This document shows positions 26,956 through 36,273 of a DNA stretch of 51,086 nucleotides, piece after piece. Under the pieces are notes generated by a model. That model ran no database searches, was not told where the DNA came from, and saw only the letters and a program-made list of their open reading frames with translations. This DNA comes from Phaeobacter sp. CECT 5382 (GTDB lineage Bacteria; Pseudomonadota; Alphaproteobacteria; Rhodobacterales; Rhodobacteraceae). A program made the position numbers and the translations under genes. Positions within the stretch are counted from its first letter, which is position 1. Each line of letters begins with the position of its first letter. The stretch is taken from contig NZ_CYSG01000024.1 in the NCBI RefSeq assembly GCF_001457775.1, positions 1-51,086 of the forward strand, given 5' to 3'.

Positions 26956-26998
26956 GGCACCTTGTGTGCCGGGTAAAAAAAACCGCCGCAACAGGCGG
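26956..26998 (+). promoter_or_regulatory. Palindrome and hairpin upstream of the ABC transporter operon
   Basis: GGCAC-N5-GTGCC (26956-26970) is a short palindrome that also has GG-N10-GC spacing (26956-26957, 26968-26969) like a sigma-54 site, though only part of that consensus matches. CCGCC/GGCGG (26983-26987 with 26994-26998) then forms a leader hairpin. Either could serve nitrogen-responsive control; this is inference. Confidence 0.3.
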
Positions 26999-27018
26999 AA
27001 CATCAGGAAGAGGTAAAT

Positions 27019-28035
27019 ATGAAAAATACCGTGATTTTGGGCGCGATGACCATTGCCGGTCTGGCAGCTGGTGCTGCTGCTGCCGGTACTCTGGACGACG
27101 TGAAAGCCCGCGGCAAACTGAACTGCGGCGTGACCACCGGTCTGGTTGGCTTTGCGGCTCCGGATGCGAATGGGGAATGGAAAGGTTTTGACGTTGCCGT
27201 CTGTCGCGCTGTTGCTGCGGCTGTTCTGGGCGACTCGACCGCTGTTGAATTTGTCCCAACCACCGGCAAGACCCGCTTCACCGCGCTGGCTTCTGGCGAA
27301 ATCGACATGCTGGCCCGTAACACCACGTGGACCTTCTCGCGCGATGTCGACCTGAAGTTCGAATTCACCGGCGTCAACTACTACGACGGTCAGGGCTTCA
27401 TGGTTCCAAAAGAGCTGGGTGTTTCCTCGGCGAAAGAACTCGATGGCGCGACTGTCTGCATTCAGACCGGCACCACCACCGAGCTGAACCTGGCGGACTT
27501 CTTCCGTTCCAACAACATCTCTTATGAGCCTGTTCCGATCGAAACCAACGCCGAAGCTCAGCAGCAGTATCTGGCTGGTGCCTGTGACGTCTACACCACC
27601 GATGCGTCCGGCCTTGCGGCAACCCGCGCCACCTTTGACGCGCCAGACGCTCACGTTCTGCTGCCCGAAATCATCTCCAAAGAGCCCCTGGGCCCGCTGG
27701 TTCGCCATGGCGACCACGAGTGGGGCGACGTTGTGCGCTGGACTTTGAACGCACTGGTTACGGCTGAAGAGCTGGGTGTAACTTCGGCCAATCTGTCCGA
27801 GATGGCTGCCGGTACCAACAACCCGGAAATCAACCGTCTTCTGGGCACCGAAGGTACCCTGGGCGAAATGCTGGGCCTGTCCGCTGACTGGGGCAAAAAC
27901 GCGCTTGCCGCTGGCGGCAACTACGGCGAAGTCTTTGCCAAGAACATTGGTGAAGATACCCCAATCGGTCTGGCACGTGGCTTGAACGCACAGTGGACCC
28001 AGGGCGGCCTGCTGTACTCGCCTCCCTTCCGCTAA
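27019..28035 (+). CDS. bztA: Polar amino-acid ABC transporter, periplasmic binding protein
   Basis: The 338-residue protein has a signal peptide (to about AAAAG at 22) and the family-3 solute-binding fold with GKLNCGVTTGLVGFAAPD and GFDVAVCRAVAAAVLGD. The segment DMLARNTTWTFSRD is also typical of the AapJ/BztA group, which binds glutamate, glutamine, aspartate and asparagine. Two or three cysteines resemble the BztA disulfide. AGGAAGAGG precedes the ATG. A hairpin just after the stop likely raises its level over the permease genes. Confidence 0.92.
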   Translation: MKNTVILGAMTIAGLAAGAAAAGTLDDVKARGKLNCGVTTGLVGFAAPDANGEWKGFDVAVCRAVAAAVLGDSTAVEFVPTTGKTRFTALASGEIDMLARNTTWTFSRDVDLKFEFTGVNYYDGQGFMVPKELGVSSAKELDGATVCIQTGTTTELNLADFFRSNNISYEPVPIETNAEAQQQYLAGACDVYTTDASGLAATRATFDAPDAHVLLPEIISKEPLGPLVRHGDHEWGDVVRWTLNALVTAEELGVTSANLSEMAAGTNNPEINRLLGTEGTLGEMLGLSADWGKNALAAGGNYGEVFAKNIGEDTPIGLARGLNAQWTQGGLLYSPPFR

Positions 28036-28046
28036 GACTTCTTAGG

Positions 28047-28078
28047 AAAGGGCGCAGGACATCCTGCGCCCTTTTTCC
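28047..28078 (+). terminator. Intra-operon terminator/attenuator after the binding-protein gene
   Basis: AGGGCGCAGGA and TCCTGCGCCCT (about 28049-28059 with 28062-28072) form a very stable hairpin followed by a T run. Such elements commonly let the binding protein be made in excess of the membrane subunits. Confidence 0.85.
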
Positions 28079-28177
28079 TTTCTCTGACTATCCAACCAAA
28101 AACGCTTGAGATCCGACGCGAGCAGGGACCCAACCCTGCCGATCAGTCGATCTGTAAGCCACGGGGATCTCTCATTC

Positions 28178-29410
28178 ATGTCAACTCTCACTGACCCTCC
28201 AAAGGAACAGTTCCGGTTGTCTATGTTGGTTAACGATACACGCTATCGTTCGTTGACCTTCCAGGCGATTGCGGCGCTGGTTCTGGCCTTGGCCATTTGG
28301 TATCTCGGGAACAATCTTCTGCAGAACCTGCGCGCTGCGGGCCTGAATATCTCGTATGACTTTCTGGGCAATTCGGCAGGTTACGATATTAACCAACGCC
28401 TGATCGAATATGACAACCAGGATAGCCATGGGCGCGCTGCGCTTGTTGGTATTCTAAACACCCTGCTGGTGGCCTTTCTGGCCTGCATCACGGCAACCAT
28501 ATTTGGTGTGATCGCGGGTGTCTTGCGCCTGTCGAACAACTGGCTCGTGTCCAAACTGATGGCCGTATATGTCGAGGTGTTTCGCAACATCCCGGTGCTG
28601 ATCTGGATCATCATCATCTTTACGATCATGACAGCTGTGATGCCTGGCCCGCGCGAATTCCGCGGTGCAGAGCCAACGGCAAGCATGCTGTTTGATCTTT
28701 TTGCCTTTACCAACCGTGGCGTCTACACACCGATGCCGGTGTTTGGAAACGGATTTTTTGCCTCCACAGCCTTGAACTGGCTGGTCGTTCTTGCGGTTTT
28801 GGCCGGATCATTCTTTGTGATGCGCCGGGTGGAAGCCAAGGCAACTGCGACGCAGGAAGAAACCGGCGAGCGGCCCAAAACCCTGCTGATTGCACTGGCT
28901 GTCTGGATCATTCCATTTGCACTGCTGATGCTGGCCATGGGGCTGACCTGGGAAGTTCCAGAGCTGAAGGGCTTTAACTTTAAGGGCGGTATCAAAATTG
29001 GCGGACCGCTGATCGCGCTGTGGTTTGCGCTGTCGATCTATACCGGTGCCTTTATTGCTGAGAACGTGCGGGCAGGTATTCAGGCGATCTCCAAGGGGCA
29101 GTCCGAAGCTGCGGCTGCACTGGGGCTGCGCCCGAGCCGGACTATGAACCTTGTGGTCTTGCCACAGGCGTTGCGTGTGATCATTCCACCGCTGATCTCC
29201 AACTTCCTCAACATCACCAAGAACTCTTCGCTGGCTATTGCCGTCGGCTACGCCGACATCACCGCGACTTTGGGCGGGATTACCCTCAACCAGACCGGCC
29301 GCGCGATTGAATGCGTTTTGCTGCTGATGCTGTTCTATCTCACCGCGTCGTTGATCATCTCGATGGTGATGAACGTCTATAACTCCTCCGTGAAGCTGAA
29401 GGAGCGCTGA
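28178..29410 (+). CDS. bztB: Polar amino-acid ABC transporter, permease 1
   Basis: The 410-residue protein has about eight membrane segments, the first near 28-48. The C-terminal EAA loop is ENVRAGIQAISKGQSEAAAALGLRPSRTM, the ATPase docking site. Length and the long middle region match BztB/AapQ. I place the start at the ATG at 28178 with GGGGA 10 bases upstream; the frame is open 72 bases earlier. The second permease follows after three bases. Confidence 0.92.
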   Translation: MSTLTDPPKEQFRLSMLVNDTRYRSLTFQAIAALVLALAIWYLGNNLLQNLRAAGLNISYDFLGNSAGYDINQRLIEYDNQDSHGRAALVGILNTLLVAFLACITATIFGVIAGVLRLSNNWLVSKLMAVYVEVFRNIPVLIWIIIIFTIMTAVMPGPREFRGAEPTASMLFDLFAFTNRGVYTPMPVFGNGFFASTALNWLVVLAVLAGSFFVMRRVEAKATATQEETGERPKTLLIALAVWIIPFALLMLAMGLTWEVPELKGFNFKGGIKIGGPLIALWFALSIYTGAFIAENVRAGIQAISKGQSEAAAALGLRPSRTMNLVVLPQALRVIIPPLISNFLNITKNSSLAIAVGYADITATLGGITLNQTGRAIECVLLLMLFYLTASLIISMVMNVYNSSVKLKER

Positions 29411-29413
29411 GCC

Positions 29414-30712
29414 ATGAGTGACAAAACAACACAACAGATTGCCTTTGTTGCGGAGGGCATGATTCCGGAATCACCGCCGCCTGCGCGTGAGGCCGGCGCC
29501 TACAAGTGGGTGCGTGAGAACCTGTTCTCAAGCATTCCCAACTCGATCTTGACGCTGGCCGCGCTGGCGCTGATCTATTCGCTGCTTAGCAATGTTCTGC
29601 CCTGGCTTTTGAATGGGGTCTGGACGACCTCGTCGCTGGCTGAATGCCGTGAGGTCCTCGAAGGCAAAGCTGGCGCCTGTTTCTCGGTTCTGACGGAACG
29701 CTGGCATCAGCTGCTGTATGGCTTCAAATACCCCACCGATCAGTACTGGCGCCCCAACCTGGCATTGCTACTGCTGTTGATTGCACTGGCACCGGTCCTG
29801 TTCTTTGACCTGCCACGTAGGCTGCTGGCATTCACCGCAGTCTATCCCTTCCTAGCCTTTTGGCTGATCTGGGGGGGCTCTATTCTGGTGCCAATCGTGG
29901 CGTTGCTTGGGTTTGTCGCTGCGGGAGTGGTTTTCCAGAAGTACGGCAAGAGCAGTTTTGCTGCGGGGTTCTTTGGAGCGATCGTAGCGGCCCTGGTCAT
30001 TTGGAAACTTGGGGGGCTTTTGATCCCTGATGCGGCCTCTGACAATGCCATGCTGAGCTCTGTCCCAAGCCGTGATCTGGGTGGGTTCATGCTGAACATG
30101 ATGCTGGGCGTGACCTGCGTGTCGCTGTCGGTGCCTCTGGGCATTGCCCTGGCGCTGGGACGTCAGTCGAGCATGCCTTTCATCAAATGGATATGCGTAG
30201 TCTTCATCGAGTTCGTGCGCGGCGTGCCGCTGATCACGCTGCTCTTTGTGGCTTCCGTGATGCTGTCCTACTTCTTCCCACCTGATGCGACCGTGGATTT
30301 GTTTCTGCGTGTGGTTATCATGATCACCCTGTTTTCGGCGGCCTATATCGCTGAGGTGATCCGTGGCGGGCTGGCAGCGCTTCCGACCGGGCAGTATGAG
30401 GCGGCAGACAGTCTGGGGTTGGATTACCCACAGGCCATGCGTTTGATCATCTTGCCGCAGGCTTTGAAGATTTCCATTCCGGGCATCGTGAACGTGGCTG
30501 TTGGCCTGTTCAAGGATACCACGCTTGTGTCGGTCATTTCGATGTTCGACATGGTTGGGATGATCCGTGGTCCCATTCTTGCCTCGACCGAGTGGAACGG
30601 CGTCTACTGGGAGCTCCTGGGCTTTGCAGCCGCTTTGTTCTTCGTCGTTTGCTACGGCATTTCTCAATACTCTCAGTGGCTCGAGCGTCGTCTCGCCACT
30701 GGTCACCGATAA
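29414..30712 (+). CDS. bztC: Polar amino-acid ABC transporter, permease 2
   Basis: The 432-residue BztC/AapM-type permease has an EAA loop, EVIRGGLAALPTGQYEAADSLGLDYPQAM, near the C-terminus. It pairs with BztB to form the translocation path. A long N-terminal section before the core permease domain (which begins about residue 215) is typical. bztD starts 12 bases downstream. Confidence 0.92.
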   Translation: MSDKTTQQIAFVAEGMIPESPPPAREAGAYKWVRENLFSSIPNSILTLAALALIYSLLSNVLPWLLNGVWTTSSLAECREVLEGKAGACFSVLTERWHQLLYGFKYPTDQYWRPNLALLLLLIALAPVLFFDLPRRLLAFTAVYPFLAFWLIWGGSILVPIVALLGFVAAGVVFQKYGKSSFAAGFFGAIVAALVIWKLGGLLIPDAASDNAMLSSVPSRDLGGFMLNMMLGVTCVSLSVPLGIALALGRQSSMPFIKWICVVFIEFVRGVPLITLLFVASVMLSYFFPPDATVDLFLRVVIMITLFSAAYIAEVIRGGLAALPTGQYEAADSLGLDYPQAMRLIILPQALKISIPGIVNVAVGLFKDTTLVSVISMFDMVGMIRGPILASTEWNGVYWELLGFAAALFFVVCYGISQYSQWLERRLATGHR

Positions 30713-30724
30713 GGAGGCCGGACA

Positions 30725-31492
30725 ATGGCTGACACTTCTCAAATGCAAGTCTCTGACGAAATCGCAATCACCATTGACAACATGAACAAATGGTATGGCT
30801 CGTTCCATGTGCTGCGTGACATCAACCTGACCGTCAATCAGGGCGAACGGATCGTGATTTGTGGGCCTTCGGGCTCGGGCAAATCGACCCTGATCCGCTG
30901 TATCAATGCTCTGGAAGAGCACCAGCAAGGTTCGATTGTTGTGGATGGCACGCTGCTGTCCAATGACCTGAAGAACATCGACAAGATCCGCTCGGAAGTG
31001 GGCATGTGCTTTCAGCACTTCAACCTGTTTCCGCATCTGACCATTCTGGAAAACTGCACGCTGGCGCCGATCTGGGTTCGCAAGACCCCGAAAAAAGAAG
31101 CCGAAGAGCGGGCGATGCATTTCCTCGAAAAGGTGAAGATCCCGGAGCAGGCGGATAAGTACCCCGGCCAGCTTTCCGGTGGTCAGCAGCAGCGTGTGGC
31201 GATTGCCCGCTCGCTCTGCATGATGCCCCGTATCATGTTGTTTGATGAGCCGACCTCGGCGCTTGACCCGGAGATGATCAAAGAGGTGCTCGACACCATG
31301 ATCGAGTTGGCGGAAGAGGGCATGACCATGCTCTGTGTGACCCACGAGATGGGCTTTGCCCGCCAGGTGGCGAACCGGGTGATCTTTATGGATGCGGGCC
31401 AGATTGTTGAACAGAATGAACCCGAAGAGTTCTTCAACAACCCGCAAAGCGAACGCACCCAGCTGTTCCTGAGCCAGATTCTCGGCCACTGA
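30725..31492 (+). CDS. bztD: Polar amino-acid ABC transporter, ATP-binding protein
   Basis: The 255-residue ATPase has Walker [10 protein letters not shown] (47-55), the Q-loop [10 protein letters not shown], signature [15 protein letters not shown], Walker [14 protein letters not shown] and the switch VTHEM. It energises BztB/BztC. AAGGAGG stands before the ATG. A bidirectional terminator closes the operon. Confidence 0.95.
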   Translation: MADTSQMQVSDEIAITIDNMNKWYGSFHVLRDINLTVNQGERIVICGPSGSGKSTLIRCINALEEHQQGSIVVDGTLLSNDLKNIDKIRSEVGMCFQHFNLFPHLTILENCTLAPIWVRKTPKKEAEERAMHFLEKVKIPEQADKYPGQLSGGQQQRVAIARSLCMMPRIMLFDEPTSALDPEMIKEVLDTMIELAEEGMTMLCVTHEMGFARQVANRVIFMDAGQIVEQNEPEEFFNNPQSERTQLFLSQILGH

Positions 31493-31512
31493 TCAGCTCG
31501 AAAATGCAATGT

Positions 31513-31548
31513 AAAAGGGCTCCTCGGATTTTCCAGGGAGCCCTTTTT
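31513..31548 (+). terminator. Terminator between bztD and the SixA-type gene
   Basis: AGGGCTCC (31516-31523) pairs with GGAGCCCT (31537-31544), with A and T runs on the two sides, so it can serve both converging transcripts. Confidence 0.85.
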
Positions 31549-31578
31549 CTTGTCATCCGCTACGGATGGTTGGTGTGG

Positions 31579-32088
31579 TCACGCCTCTACATCTTCGCCG
31601 AGGAGCTCACGCGGGACGACAAAATCTTTTACCTTGCCAGTGCTCCAATTCAGATCGGCCCAGGTGTCGATATCGAATTCCACCACCAGTGTGGCGCCGG
31701 TTGGGTAGTCGTCAAACCGGCTGTGGTCAGGCGGGCTGGCTACAATGGCATGGGCAAAGGCTGCAATGCCGGGGTTATGGCTGACAATCATCACTCGGTT
31801 TTGTTCGGCCTCGCGCAGGGCCTGAAAAATGATCTCGGAGCTGGCATGATAGAGACGTTCGATAAAAACGGTGGGGACGTCAAACCCCATCAGCGCCTGG
31901 GTTTCACGGGTGCGTTGGGATGACGACGAAAGAATTTGCTCGGGAACCTGATCTATTTCGCGCAGCCAATGGCCAAGCGCCACTGCGGATTTGCGGCCCC
32001 GCTTGTTCAGAGGGCGGGCATGATCGCTGGGCGAATTGGTGTCCCAGGCGGATTTGGCATGGCGGGTCAGAATCAGAGTTCGGGTCAT
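31579..32088 (-). CDS. SixA-type phosphohistidine phosphatase
   Basis: The 169-residue histidine-phosphatase fold protein has the catalytic LTRHAKSAW (H9) near the start, SSSQRTRETQ (R59 area) and VSHNPGI with the second histidine. SixA dephosphorylates histidine-containing phosphotransfer proteins in E. coli. Its ATG overlaps the stop of the upstream iron-sulfur gene by 4 bases, so the two are one translation unit. Confidence 0.85.
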   Translation of the reverse strand: MTRTLILTRHAKSAWDTNSPSDHARPLNKRGRKSAVALGHWLREIDQVPEQILSSSSQRTRETQALMGFDVPTVFIERLYHASSEIIFQALREAEQNRVMIVSHNPGIAAFAHAIVASPPDHSRFDDYPTGATLVVEFDIDTWADLNWSTGKVKDFVVPRELLGEDVEA

Positions 32089-32789
32089 GATGGGTGAAAA
32101 TACCTCATGTGATGTGCAGTTTGGTCGAAAGTCCGTCCAGCCCCATCACTGAGAGGGCAGGCCCGTCGTGCCAGACAGCCCTGCGACATGCAGGGCGTTC
32201 CGGCAGGGGTATCCAGGTGATGGTGACAGGCTGCCAAATCATATGGCCATCCGTCAACCAGGGCGTGCGCCGGGCATGCGTTCAAACACGGCTGAGCTGC
32301 ACAAGTCGCGCAAGGGGAGTGTGCCAAAACTGGGGGGGGGATGTCAAAGCTTTGATCGAAGTGGAGCGCCCCGCGATAGGAAATCAACATGCCGACCTCA
32401 TCATGCACCATCATCTGTGACGGTGATGTGAAGGCACGACCTGAGGCCAGCGCCCAATTGATAAAGGGCGTGTAGGGCGGGCCGCCAAAGGGGTAATATG
32501 CTGTTGCACCGAGATCCTTCGCCAACTGACCAATGGTGCGGCTGGACCAGCGATCAACGGGGTCAGTGTGCCCGTCCAGGTATTCGGGGCTTTGGGTGAA
32601 CGCAGACCAGAACGTATCGCCTGTTCCGAGCAGGACCAATGTGCCCTGTGAAAGCGCAGAAACCTGTTGAACAGCAGGATGAAGCGCGCCGTAGATCTGC
32701 AGGCCCTGGGCCTGAGCCGCAGTCTCGATCTCTGTGTAAGCACCACTGGTCTGGCCGTTGGAAAGACCGGATGATCTGGTCCCTATCAT
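32085..32789 (-). CDS. Iron-sulfur (ferredoxin-like) protein
   Basis: The 234-residue protein has a C-terminal cysteine-rich region with CATCAAQPCLNACP and then CMSQGC...CPL, a pattern able to bind one or two 4Fe-4S clusters. Its N-terminal half (GTLVLLGTGDTFW, GATAYYPFGGPPYTPF) distantly recalls epoxyqueuosine-reductase-like proteins. Roseobacter relatives are usually named ferredoxin; the reaction is unknown. I prefer the ATG at 32789, with GGGGGA upstream, over 32831, which lacks a ribosome-binding site. It is coupled to the SixA-type gene. Confidence 0.65.
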   Translation of the reverse strand: MIGTRSSGLSNGQTSGAYTEIETAAQAQGLQIYGALHPAVQQVSALSQGTLVLLGTGDTFWSAFTQSPEYLDGHTDPVDRWSSRTIGQLAKDLGATAYYPFGGPPYTPFINWALASGRAFTSPSQMMVHDEVGMLISYRGALHFDQSFDIPPPVLAHSPCATCAAQPCLNACPAHALVDGWPYDLAACHHHLDTPAGTPCMSQGCLARRACPLSDGAGRTFDQTAHHMRYFHPS

Positions 32790-32849
32790 CTGATCCCCCG
32801 CAATTGGTGTTTCAGAGATCCTATCAGGCATCGGGGCAGGGCGGGGGGC

Positions 32850-32868
32850 AAAAACGGCTCTCGCCGTC
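32850..32868 (-). terminator. Terminator after argB
   Basis: Read on the - strand, ACGGC-GAGA-GCCGT (32867 to 32854) is followed by TTTTG. A second, larger stem ACGCCCC/GGGGCGT lies just before it (about 32873-32899). Confidence 0.65.
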
Positions 32869-32901
32869 CAGTTACGCCCCTTCTGGGTAGATTGGGGCGT
32901 G

Positions 32902-33762
32902 TCAGGCGCGGATCATCGAGCCCGCACCGTGATCGGTAAACAGCTCCAGCAGGACCGCGTTCTGCACCCGGCCATCCACGATGGTACAGGCGCGTACGCC
33001 AGACCGAACAGCCAACAGGGCGGTTTCGGTCTTTGGGATCATGCCGCCGGCGATGATGCCCTCTTTGGTCATGCGCTCCACGTCTGCGGCTTTCAGCTCG
33101 GTGACGACCTCGCCGCTGCCATCCTTGACGCCGGAAACATCTGTGAGCAGTAGCAAACGATCAGCGTTCAGCGCCGTGGCGATGGCGCCGGCTGCCGTGT
33201 CGCCATTGATGTTAAAGGTTTCACCAGCGCGGCCTGCACCAATAGGGGCAATGACCGGAATGATGTCTTTTTCAAACAGATCATACAGCACCTGTGGGTC
33301 CATCTCAGCGGGGGCGCCGACAAAGCCGAGATCGGCATTGGCCTGATCGCAGGTGATCAGGTTGGCATCCTTGCCCGACAGGCCTACGGCCCGCCCACCC
33401 TGTGCGTTGATCGCCTGAACGATTCGCTTGTTGACGACGCCAGACAGCACCATTTCCACCACTTCCATGGTGGCCTGATCGGTGACACGCTTGCCATCAA
33501 CAAATTCGGACTGGATCTGCAGCTTGTTCAGCATGGCATTGATCATCGGGCCACCACCATGGACGATCACCGGATTCACCCCGACCTGGCGCATCAACAC
33601 GATGTCGCGGGCAAAGGTTTCCATCGCCTCATCGCTGCCCATGGCATGGCCGCCCAGCTTGATGACGACAATGGCCCCGTCATAGCGCTGCAAATAGGGC
33701 AGCGCACTCGACAGGGTTTCGGCTGTGGCAATCCAATCGCGGTTCATATCTTGTTTCTTCAT
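32902..33762 (-). CDS. argB: Acetylglutamate kinase
   Basis: ArgB (286 residues) phosphorylates N-acetyl-L-glutamate, the second step of arginine synthesis. [12 protein letters not shown] (31-42), [13 protein letters not shown], and [21 protein letters not shown] are the conserved substrate and ATP sites. It stands alone, ended by its own terminator, divergent from the SDR gene. Confidence 0.96.
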   Translation of the reverse strand: MKKQDMNRDWIATAETLSSALPYLQRYDGAIVVIKLGGHAMGSDEAMETFARDIVLMRQVGVNPVIVHGGGPMINAMLNKLQIQSEFVDGKRVTDQATMEVVEMVLSGVVNKRIVQAINAQGGRAVGLSGKDANLITCDQANADLGFVGAPAEMDPQVLYDLFEKDIIPVIAPIGAGRAGETFNINGDTAAGAIATALNADRLLLLTDVSGVKDGSGEVVTELKAADVERMTKEGIIAGGMIPKTETALLAVRSGVRACTIVDGRVQNAVLLELFTDHGAGSMIRA

Positions 33763-33904
33763 GGCTCAGGGTCCCTTTGGCATGTGGTGTTACGCGGTTC
33801 CGGCACCGCTGCCAAGTGCGACATCAAGCACGACATAGAGATTGCAGCCCGGCCAGCGCCTGATAGGGTCGCGCCAAAGCCCTCAAACAGATGGATCCTG
33901 CGAT

Positions 33905-34633
33905 ATGCGCCAAAAGACTCTGCTTCTGACAGGTGCCAGCCGCGGTATTGGCCATGCCACCGTGCGCCGCTTCAATGCCGAAGGCTGGCGGGTGATCACA
34001 TGTTCGCGCCAACCTTTCCCAGAGGAGTGCCCGTGGGGCGGTGGCAAGGAGAATCACGTGCAGCTGGACCTGTCTGACCCCAGCGATACCATCAATGCTG
34101 TCGGCGTCATCCAGGAACGGCTGGGTGGCAAGCTCGACGCGCTGGTGAACAACGCCGGCATTTCTCCAAAGGGCCCCGATGGGGAGCGGCTGAGCACGCT
34201 GGACACTGATCTGATGACCTGGGGCAAGGTCTTTCACGTCAATTTCTTTGCCTCGGTTGTCCTGGCGCGGGGGCTGAAGGATGAGCTGGCGGCGGCCAAA
34301 GGGTCAGTCGTCAATGTGACTTCGATCGCGGGCAGCCGGGTGCATCCCTTTGCCGGCGCGGCCTATGCCACGTCCAAGGCAGCGCTGGCGGCGCTGACGC
34401 GCGAAATGGCGCATGACTTTGGCCCCTTGGGCGTGCGGGTCAATGCCATCGCACCAGGTGAGGTGGAAACGGCGATTCTGTCACCGGGGACCGACAAGAT
34501 TGTCGAAAAGCTGCCGATGCAGCGACTGGGCCAGCCCGAAGAGGTCGCGGCGGCGATCTACTTCCTGTGCTCATCAGACAGCTCGTACATTTCCGGTTCA
34601 GAGATCGAAGTGAATGGCGCGCAGCACGTTTGA
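33905..34633 (+). CDS. Short-chain dehydrogenase/reductase (SDR)
   Basis: The 242-residue protein has the NAD(P) motif LLTGASRGIGHAT (6-18), NNAGIS, catalytic S (NVTSIAG), YATSK (Y and K spaced by three) and the C-terminal SSYISGSEIEVNGA. The arginine after the glycine-rich motif favours NADPH. The substrate cannot be told. I start at the ATG at 33905, before the first beta strand. Confidence 0.9.
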   Translation: MRQKTLLLTGASRGIGHATVRRFNAEGWRVITCSRQPFPEECPWGGGKENHVQLDLSDPSDTINAVGVIQERLGGKLDALVNNAGISPKGPDGERLSTLDTDLMTWGKVFHVNFFASVVLARGLKDELAAAKGSVVNVTSIAGSRVHPFAGAAYATSKAALAALTREMAHDFGPLGVRVNAIAPGEVETAILSPGTDKIVEKLPMQRLGQPEEVAAAIYFLCSSDSSYISGSEIEVNGAQHV

Positions 34634-34657
34634 CCGTAATTCCCGCTGAAACAAAAG

Positions 34658-34697
34658 TTGGCCCTGCAAAGTCGTCTACTCTTTGCAGGGCCTTTTG
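34658..34697 (+). terminator. Terminator after the SDR gene
   Basis: A 12-bp perfect stem GGCCCTGCAAAG/CTTTGCAGGGCC (34660-34671 with 34681-34692) is followed by TTTT. Confidence 0.9.
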
Positions 34698-34795
34698 GTT
34701 GGCCGGGCCTCAAGGGACGCAAAGGGCCCCGCCAACCTAGGCTCCACCCTCGGTGAGGGATGAGTGAGGAGCCAATCAGGATTAGCTGAGCAGGG

Positions 34796-36193
34796 CTAGC
34801 TAAAGGCGCGTTTCATCGCCGGGATGTTACTGAGGATCAGCAGATCAAAGGCAAGCACGACCAAGAGCGTCAGCCCGACCAGTGGAAAAGCCATCGCGGT
34901 AAAGAGACCAATCAGTACCGCACCTTTCCAGAAAGGTAGATCAGCAGGGAGAGGGGGGGCAGCCAGACGACCGGCACCTGACGGGCGGCGCCTCACCCAC
35001 ATCACTACCCCAGAGATCGACACAAAGATCACCGACAGGCAGAACACCACGTTGAGGATAAAGTTCCAGGTGCCCATCAGCCCCATGTGAAACGGAATGC
35101 CCACAGCCATGGCTTTGCCGGCCCAGGAGTAGTCATCATATTTCACGTCCGCGAGGATCTTGCCGGTATACTGATCAACATGGATGGTGCGATCCACAAA
35201 GGGGTCGTCCGAATCGCTGCTCATGCTGTCGCGGTTGATGGTCCAGACACCGCCTTCGCCACCGGGGTAGGCGACCCGAAAGCGCCCGTCCATTCCCAGC
35301 ATCCGGCCAAGAATGACAAGGCTGTGGATATTGACGGCTGTGCCTTCTGGAATGCCGGTGATCCCGGCTTCAGAACCGGACGCGGGCATCGGGGTTTGCT
35401 CCAGCGCCCAGGGCACATCATTTGTGGCACCGTGGTTCATGTCCGCATGGATCGAATCAGACAGCGGGACATTGTCCCATTTGGCGGCGGGAAAGGTGCT
35501 CCAAGCCTGCATCATCTTGCCGCCCCAAATCCCGGTCCAGGACATCCCGGAAATCAGGAAGATGACCAGCAACACCGAAATCCAAAAGCCGGTGACCGCG
35601 TGCAGGCTTTTCCATAGCGCCCGTCCCCGAGCCCGCAGATCGGGCACAAAGGCGGCCATGGCATTGCCACGGGGCCACCAGAGGTAAAGCCCGGTCAGAA
35701 CCAGCACGAGGCCCAGTCCGGCGGCGATTTCAATCAGGCGGTCGCCAATGGTGCCAATCAGCAGATCGGAATGCAGGTTGTCGGCAAAATCATACCATCC
35801 CGCGCGGCGGTCCCAGATCTCAAGCACGTCGCCAGTATACTGGTTCAGCGCCACCAGACGCTGGCCGTCGTCGGTTTTGATGCGAAAGACCGTTGCAAGA
35901 TCCGGGGCCTTGGGGCCGATCCATTCGGTCAGGGTGCCGGGCTGCGCGGCTAGGGCCGCCGCGGATTGCTGTTCGAGGTTCAGAACTGTTTCGCCCTGGG
36001 TGATCTGAATGGTTTCGCCATCGCGACCGTCAAACTGGGTGATGAACATCATCATCAACCCGGTGGTGGCAAGCACCAGAAAAAACGGAACCACGTAGAG
36101 GGCTGCGTAAAAATGCCAGCGCCAGGCGGCAAAATAGAATTTGTCGGTCAGCGAGCGTGATTGGCCCGCTTCATGCGGTTGGCTTGTTGCCAT
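34796..36193 (-). CDS. PepSY-TM domain membrane protein
   Basis: The 465-residue protein has the PepSY-associated transmembrane layout: an N-terminal helix after the FYFAAWRWHFYAALYVVPFF segment, a periplasmic domain, a central helix pair with WWPRG, and two C-terminal helices. Conserved histidines (WRWHFYAALY, SLHAVTGF, GIPFHMGL) may bind heme or iron. Such proteins accompany siderophore or metal uptake systems. GGAGAG precedes the ATG. The DUF2946-like gene lies just upstream on the same strand, fitting a metal-linked pair. Confidence 0.85.
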   Translation of the reverse strand: MATSQPHEAGQSRSLTDKFYFAAWRWHFYAALYVVPFFLVLATTGLMMMFITQFDGRDGETIQITQGETVLNLEQQSAAALAAQPGTLTEWIGPKAPDLATVFRIKTDDGQRLVALNQYTGDVLEIWDRRAGWYDFADNLHSDLLIGTIGDRLIEIAAGLGLVLVLTGLYLWWPRGNAMAAFVPDLRARGRALWKSLHAVTGFWISVLLVIFLISGMSWTGIWGGKMMQAWSTFPAAKWDNVPLSDSIHADMNHGATNDVPWALEQTPMPASGSEAGITGIPEGTAVNIHSLVILGRMLGMDGRFRVAYPGGEGGVWTINRDSMSSDSDDPFVDRTIHVDQYTGKILADVKYDDYSWAGKAMAVGIPFHMGLMGTWNFILNVVFCLSVIFVSISGVVMWVRRRPSGAGRLAAPPLPADLPFWKGAVLIGLFTAMAFPLVGLTLLVVLAFDLLILSNIPAMKRAFS

Positions 36194-36273
36194 GGTGATC
36201 TCTCCAAATCAGAACTGGGCCTGCTGCCTTGGTGTCAGGACAGCGCGGCTTCAAAGCATGCGGTTTTGAATGT

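Noticed and set aside
29852-31489. Open frame of 545 residues on the - strand opposite bztC-bztD
   Set aside because: It is rich in His, Gln, Arg and Asp in the way antisense frames of GC-rich genes are, and both permease and ATPase on the + strand are unmistakable.
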